Source of the DNA: Desulfobacula sp.
GTDB lineage: Bacteria > Desulfobacterota > Desulfobacteria > Desulfobacterales > Desulfobacteraceae
DNA length: 9,495 bases
Direction: 5' to 3'
Assembly (NCBI GenBank): GCA_018702715.1
Contig: JABIYQ010000130.1
Span: 1 to 9,495, forward strand
Positions 7,423 through 9,495 of the stretch are shown in pieces. The stretch's first letter is position 1. Each line of letters opens with the position of its first letter. The translations under genes and the position numbers were made by a program. Under the pieces are notes generated by a model. It ran no database searches. It worked only from the letters and a program-made list of their open reading frames with translations, and was not told where the DNA came from.

Positions 7423-7451
7423 ATTATAAAAATCTAACTTAAGTCTATCAA
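7423..7451 (-). promoter_or_regulatory. Near-consensus sigma70-type promoter of the ChaN-like gene
   Basis: On the - strand TTGATA (7446-7451, five of six consensus) and TATAAT (7423-7428, six of six) are separated by exactly 17 bases. The predicted start of transcription near 7416 gives a leader of about 18 bases containing the GGAG ribosome binding site, so geometry is consistent throughout. The -35 box begins just after the stop codon of the upstream methyltransferase. An 8-bp palindrome, ACTTAAGT (7437-7444), sits in the spacer and could be an operator half-site, but it is short and may be chance. The gene therefore can be expressed independently of the glycosyltransferase operon. Confidence 0.65.
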
Positions 7452-7454
7452 ATT

Positions 7455-8165
7455 TTACAATTTTTTAAAATAGAGAACCAGGCTTTTCCCCAGAACAGGG
7501 TTTAGCAATTTATCAATGAAACCAGTAAATTTTGGTTTTTTCATTAAATCCCAGACAAGTATTCTGTGATAAAGATTCACTGGTTTTGAATCAGTTCTGT
7601 TGGGTCCGAAAAAGCATTTGAGCCACCAGAAAGGGGCATGGATGCTGTGGGCATAATGACAGGCATAATGCTTTACCCCAAAAGATTCAATTGTTTTAAT
7701 CAAAGATTTTTTTTTGTAAATTCTAACATGTCCCATGTTGGCATTAAAATATTCATCAGATAAAAGCCAGCAGATTTTCTCCGGCCAGAATCTAGGGACA
7801 CTGACAGCAAGGATTTTTTTTGGCTTTAAAATCCTGATTAGTTCGGATATGGCCATTGCATCATCCAGAATATGTTCTAAAACTTCAGAACAGATAATAG
7901 AATCAAAGCTGTTGCTTTTAAACGGCAGCTTTGTCACATCCATACAGGAAAGATCAATGGTTTTGCATTTAAGATCGTTGAAGTTCTTATGAAATGCAAG
8001 TTTGTTTTTTGTTTCAACAAGATTCTTAAAAGCGAAATCAGCTCCAATGCAAATGGTGTCTTTTTGTTGGCATGCCTTGATGGTATGCCGGCCTTCACCA
8101 CATCCAATATCCAGGATTCTGGCATCCGGGCTTATATCGAGCTTGTTGAAATCAATGGTAATCAT
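7455..8165 (-). CDS. Class I SAM-dependent methyltransferase (Methyltransf_11-like)
   Basis: This 236-residue protein has a Methyltransf_11-type Rossmann core. Motif I is LDIGCGEGRHT at 18-28, followed by an acidic residue at the end of the second strand (GADF). A DVTKLPF adenine-side segment, the FDSIICSEVLEH strand-helix and an LKP-containing loop complete the SAM fold. The C-terminal third is rich in aromatic residues and has no clear motif (including PFWWLKCFFG), and may hold the acceptor or a membrane-associating surface. The start overlaps the end of the glycosyltransferase gene by 14 bases, with GAGAG at 8173-8177 as a plausible ribosome binding site, so the two are coupled. Context suggests methylation of a glycan, glycolipid or related surface metabolite, but that is inference; quinone or other small-molecule methylation remains possible. 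Confidence 0.88.
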   Translation of the reverse strand: MITIDFNKLDISPDARILDIGCGEGRHTIKACQQKDTICIGADFAFKNLVETKNKLAFHKNFNDLKCKTIDLSCMDVTKLPFKSNSFDSIICSEVLEHILDDAMAISELIRILKPKKILAVSVPRFWPEKICWLLSDEYFNANMGHVRIYKKKSLIKTIESFGVKHYACHYAHSIHAPFWWLKCFFGPNRTDSKPVNLYHRILVWDLMKKPKFTGFIDKLLNPVLGKSLVLYFKKL

Positions 8166-9399
8166 TGATAATCTCTCTATAAGCCTTAATTGTCCTGATG
8201 GCGGTTTTTTCCCATGTGAATTCTTTTAATACCCGCTGATATCCTTTTTCGGCAAGTCTTTCGCACTGGGAAGCATCGTCCAGTAATTCTAAAATAGCCG
8301 TTTCCATCGCCTTTGCATTTGCCGGCGGCACAAGCTTTGCCGCATCTCCGGCAACTTCAGGCAAAGCACCACCTGTGGTACAGATCACAGGCATCCTGCA
8401 GGCCATGGCTTCCCCCACGGGAAGCCCAAAACCTTCATATAAAGACGGCACAACTGCAAGACTTGCTTTGGCATACTCAAGTACAAATTGGTCTTGATCA
8501 ATTCGGCCGGTGAATTTAATGTATTGTCCTATTTCAAGTTTTTTAATCAGTTTTTCAATGCCGCCATTTTTTTTGGGGCTGCCAATGACAACAAGCTTAA
8601 CCTGTCTTGTTTTCAAAACCCCTTTTATGGCAAAAAGAAGATGGTAGAGTCCTTTTAGAGGGGTGTCGGCACTATTGGTTACAATGATGCGACCGGGCTG
8701 TTTTTTGACGGTCTGAATGGGATAAAAATTATTTGTATCAATGCCTATGGGAATGGTTTTGAACTTTGATTCAGGTATATTGAATTCTTTTGCAATATCT
8801 TTTTTGCTGCTTTGGGAAACTGTTATGATACAGGACAGTTTTTTTGCCACTCTTTTTTGCATATTGATAAATGAATACCATCTTAAGGCCTTTATTTTTT
8901 TGAGAAAAGATTTTGTACTCTGAACTGCAAGCCTTCTGTCCACTGTCATGGGATGATGAATGGTTGCTGTAACCGGCATTCTTTTAGCCAGGGACATAAT
9001 ACCATAAGAAAGACTTTGGTTGTCATGGATGATATCATATTCCTTTTTTGTTTCTCTAAGGTGTTTTTTCATCCGCATTCCAAAGGTCAGGGGTTCTGGG
9101 TAGCCCATGAAGGATACATCAAGCCATTCAATCAGGTTAATGGGGTCTGCAAGTTCATTTAGGGTTGGTGTCCTGAAAAGGTCTTCGGGATTATAAAGAT
9201 CCAGTGTTTTAAGCATGGTAAGTGTAACATTATTATTTACTTGGTTATTTAATAATGGATCAGGTGGCCCTGCAATGACCTCTACCTTATGGCCAAGATC
9301 GGCAAGGGCATGGCTTAAGTGTCTGATATAGACACCCTGGCCACCGCAGTGGGGGTTACTTCGATAGCTTATAAGGCCTATTTTAAGTGATGAATTCAT
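8152..9399 (-). CDS. GT-B glycosyltransferase, family 4 type
   Basis: This 415-residue protein is a retaining GT-B glycosyltransferase that would transfer a sugar from a nucleotide-sugar donor to an unknown acceptor, probably in cell-envelope or glycolipid synthesis. The N-terminal domain has the glycine-rich loop GGQGVYIRHL (19-28) and the TIHHP strand end at 146-150. TVSQSSKKDI near 193-202 and IPIGID at 216-221 mark the interdomain part. The C-terminal domain carries TNSADTPLKG (241-250), the FTGRI strand and the EX7E motif with E322 and E330 in YEGFGLPVGE. Length and motifs are complete. The ATG is 9 bases after the encoded CCA of the tRNA gene and no Shine-Dalgarno sequence is visible between, so its leader is unusual. 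The 3' end overlaps the following methyltransferase by 14 bases, supporting a shared pathway. Confidence 0.92.
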   Translation of the reverse strand: MNSSLKIGLISYRSNPHCGGQGVYIRHLSHALADLGHKVEVIAGPPDPLLNNQVNNNVTLTMLKTLDLYNPEDLFRTPTLNELADPINLIEWLDVSFMGYPEPLTFGMRMKKHLRETKKEYDIIHDNQSLSYGIMSLAKRMPVTATIHHPMTVDRRLAVQSTKSFLKKIKALRWYSFINMQKRVAKKLSCIITVSQSSKKDIAKEFNIPESKFKTIPIGIDTNNFYPIQTVKKQPGRIIVTNSADTPLKGLYHLLFAIKGVLKTRQVKLVVIGSPKKNGGIEKLIKKLEIGQYIKFTGRIDQDQFVLEYAKASLAVVPSLYEGFGLPVGEAMACRMPVICTTGGALPEVAGDAAKLVPPANAKAMETAILELLDDASQCERLAEKGYQRVLKEFTWEKTAIRTIKAYREIINDYH

Positions 9400-9408
9400 A
9401 GATATGTT

Positions 9409-9484
9409 TGGTGCGCCCGGCTGGAATCGAACCAGCGATCTTCAGCTTCGGAGGCTGACGCCTTATCCCCTGGGCTACGAGCGC
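9409..9484 (-). tRNA. tRNA-Arg (anticodon CCG), CCA encoded
   Basis: The reverse complement folds as a complete 76-base tRNA. The acceptor stem GCGCTCG pairs with CGGGCGC with one G:U pair. The D arm is GCCC/AGGC with a mismatch at the inner pair. The anticodon stem TCAGC/GCTGA encloses the loop CTCCGAA with anticodon CCG, which reads Arg codon CGG. The T arm GCTGG/CCAGC has the standard TTCGATT loop. The discriminator A is followed by an encoded CCA (+ strand TGG at 9409-9411). Only 11 bases lie upstream in the window, so the promoter is not visible. No integrase or duplicated tRNA 3' end, as left by an integrated element, is present in the window. Confidence 0.96.
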
Positions 9485-9495
9485 GAAATTCATAT

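Noticed and set aside
8151..8169. Fur-box-like sequence at the glycosyltransferase/methyltransferase overlap.
   Set aside because: It matches only about 12 of 19 consensus positions, lies in coding sequence, and is far from the promoter of the iron-related gene.
9409..9484. tRNA-Arg as an integration site of a mobile island covering the glycosyltransferase genes.
   Set aside because: No integrase, no duplicated tRNA 3' end and no obvious compositional change are seen within the window.

Overview
The window comes from an AT-rich bacterial chromosome. I infer a Desulfobacterota host, probably a Desulfobacteraceae-like sulfate reducer, from the gene set, the codon use and the RNase J/FtsK neighbourhood. 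This is inference and no database was searched. Every substantial gene is intact except at the window edges. I see no transposase, integrase, CRISPR array, toxin-antitoxin pair or recognisable defence gene.

The left two thirds (to 6370) are read on the + strand. A DMT/EamA-type membrane transporter is preceded by four perfect 12-bp tandem repeats, each carrying an in-frame ATG. After a short gap comes a tightly packed run. It holds a small Cys/His-containing protein of unknown function, ribonuclease J (rnj), the DNA translocase FtsK (ftsK, start overlapping the rnj stop), a small class I SAM methyltransferase whose start overlaps the ftsK end, and a PaaI-type hotdog thioesterase. The spacing suggests one operon joining RNA turnover, chromosome segregation and two small metabolic enzymes of unknown substrate.

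The right third (6373-9484) is read on the - strand and converges on the first part with only two bases between stop codons. In transcription order it holds tRNA-Arg(CCG) with an encoded CCA end, a GT-B (GT4-type) glycosyltransferase starting 9 bases after the tRNA, a class I SAM methyltransferase overlapping the glycosyltransferase end, and a ChaN-like lipoprotein. The last gene has its own near-consensus sigma70-type promoter in the short gap before it.

Most of this is housekeeping and accessory content of familiar families, and I do not find a clear undescribed system. The points most worth a second look are the ATG-bearing tandem repeat, the unknown small protein upstream of rnj, the tRNA-to-glycosyltransferase junction without a visible ribosome binding site, and the strong promoter of the ChaN-like gene.
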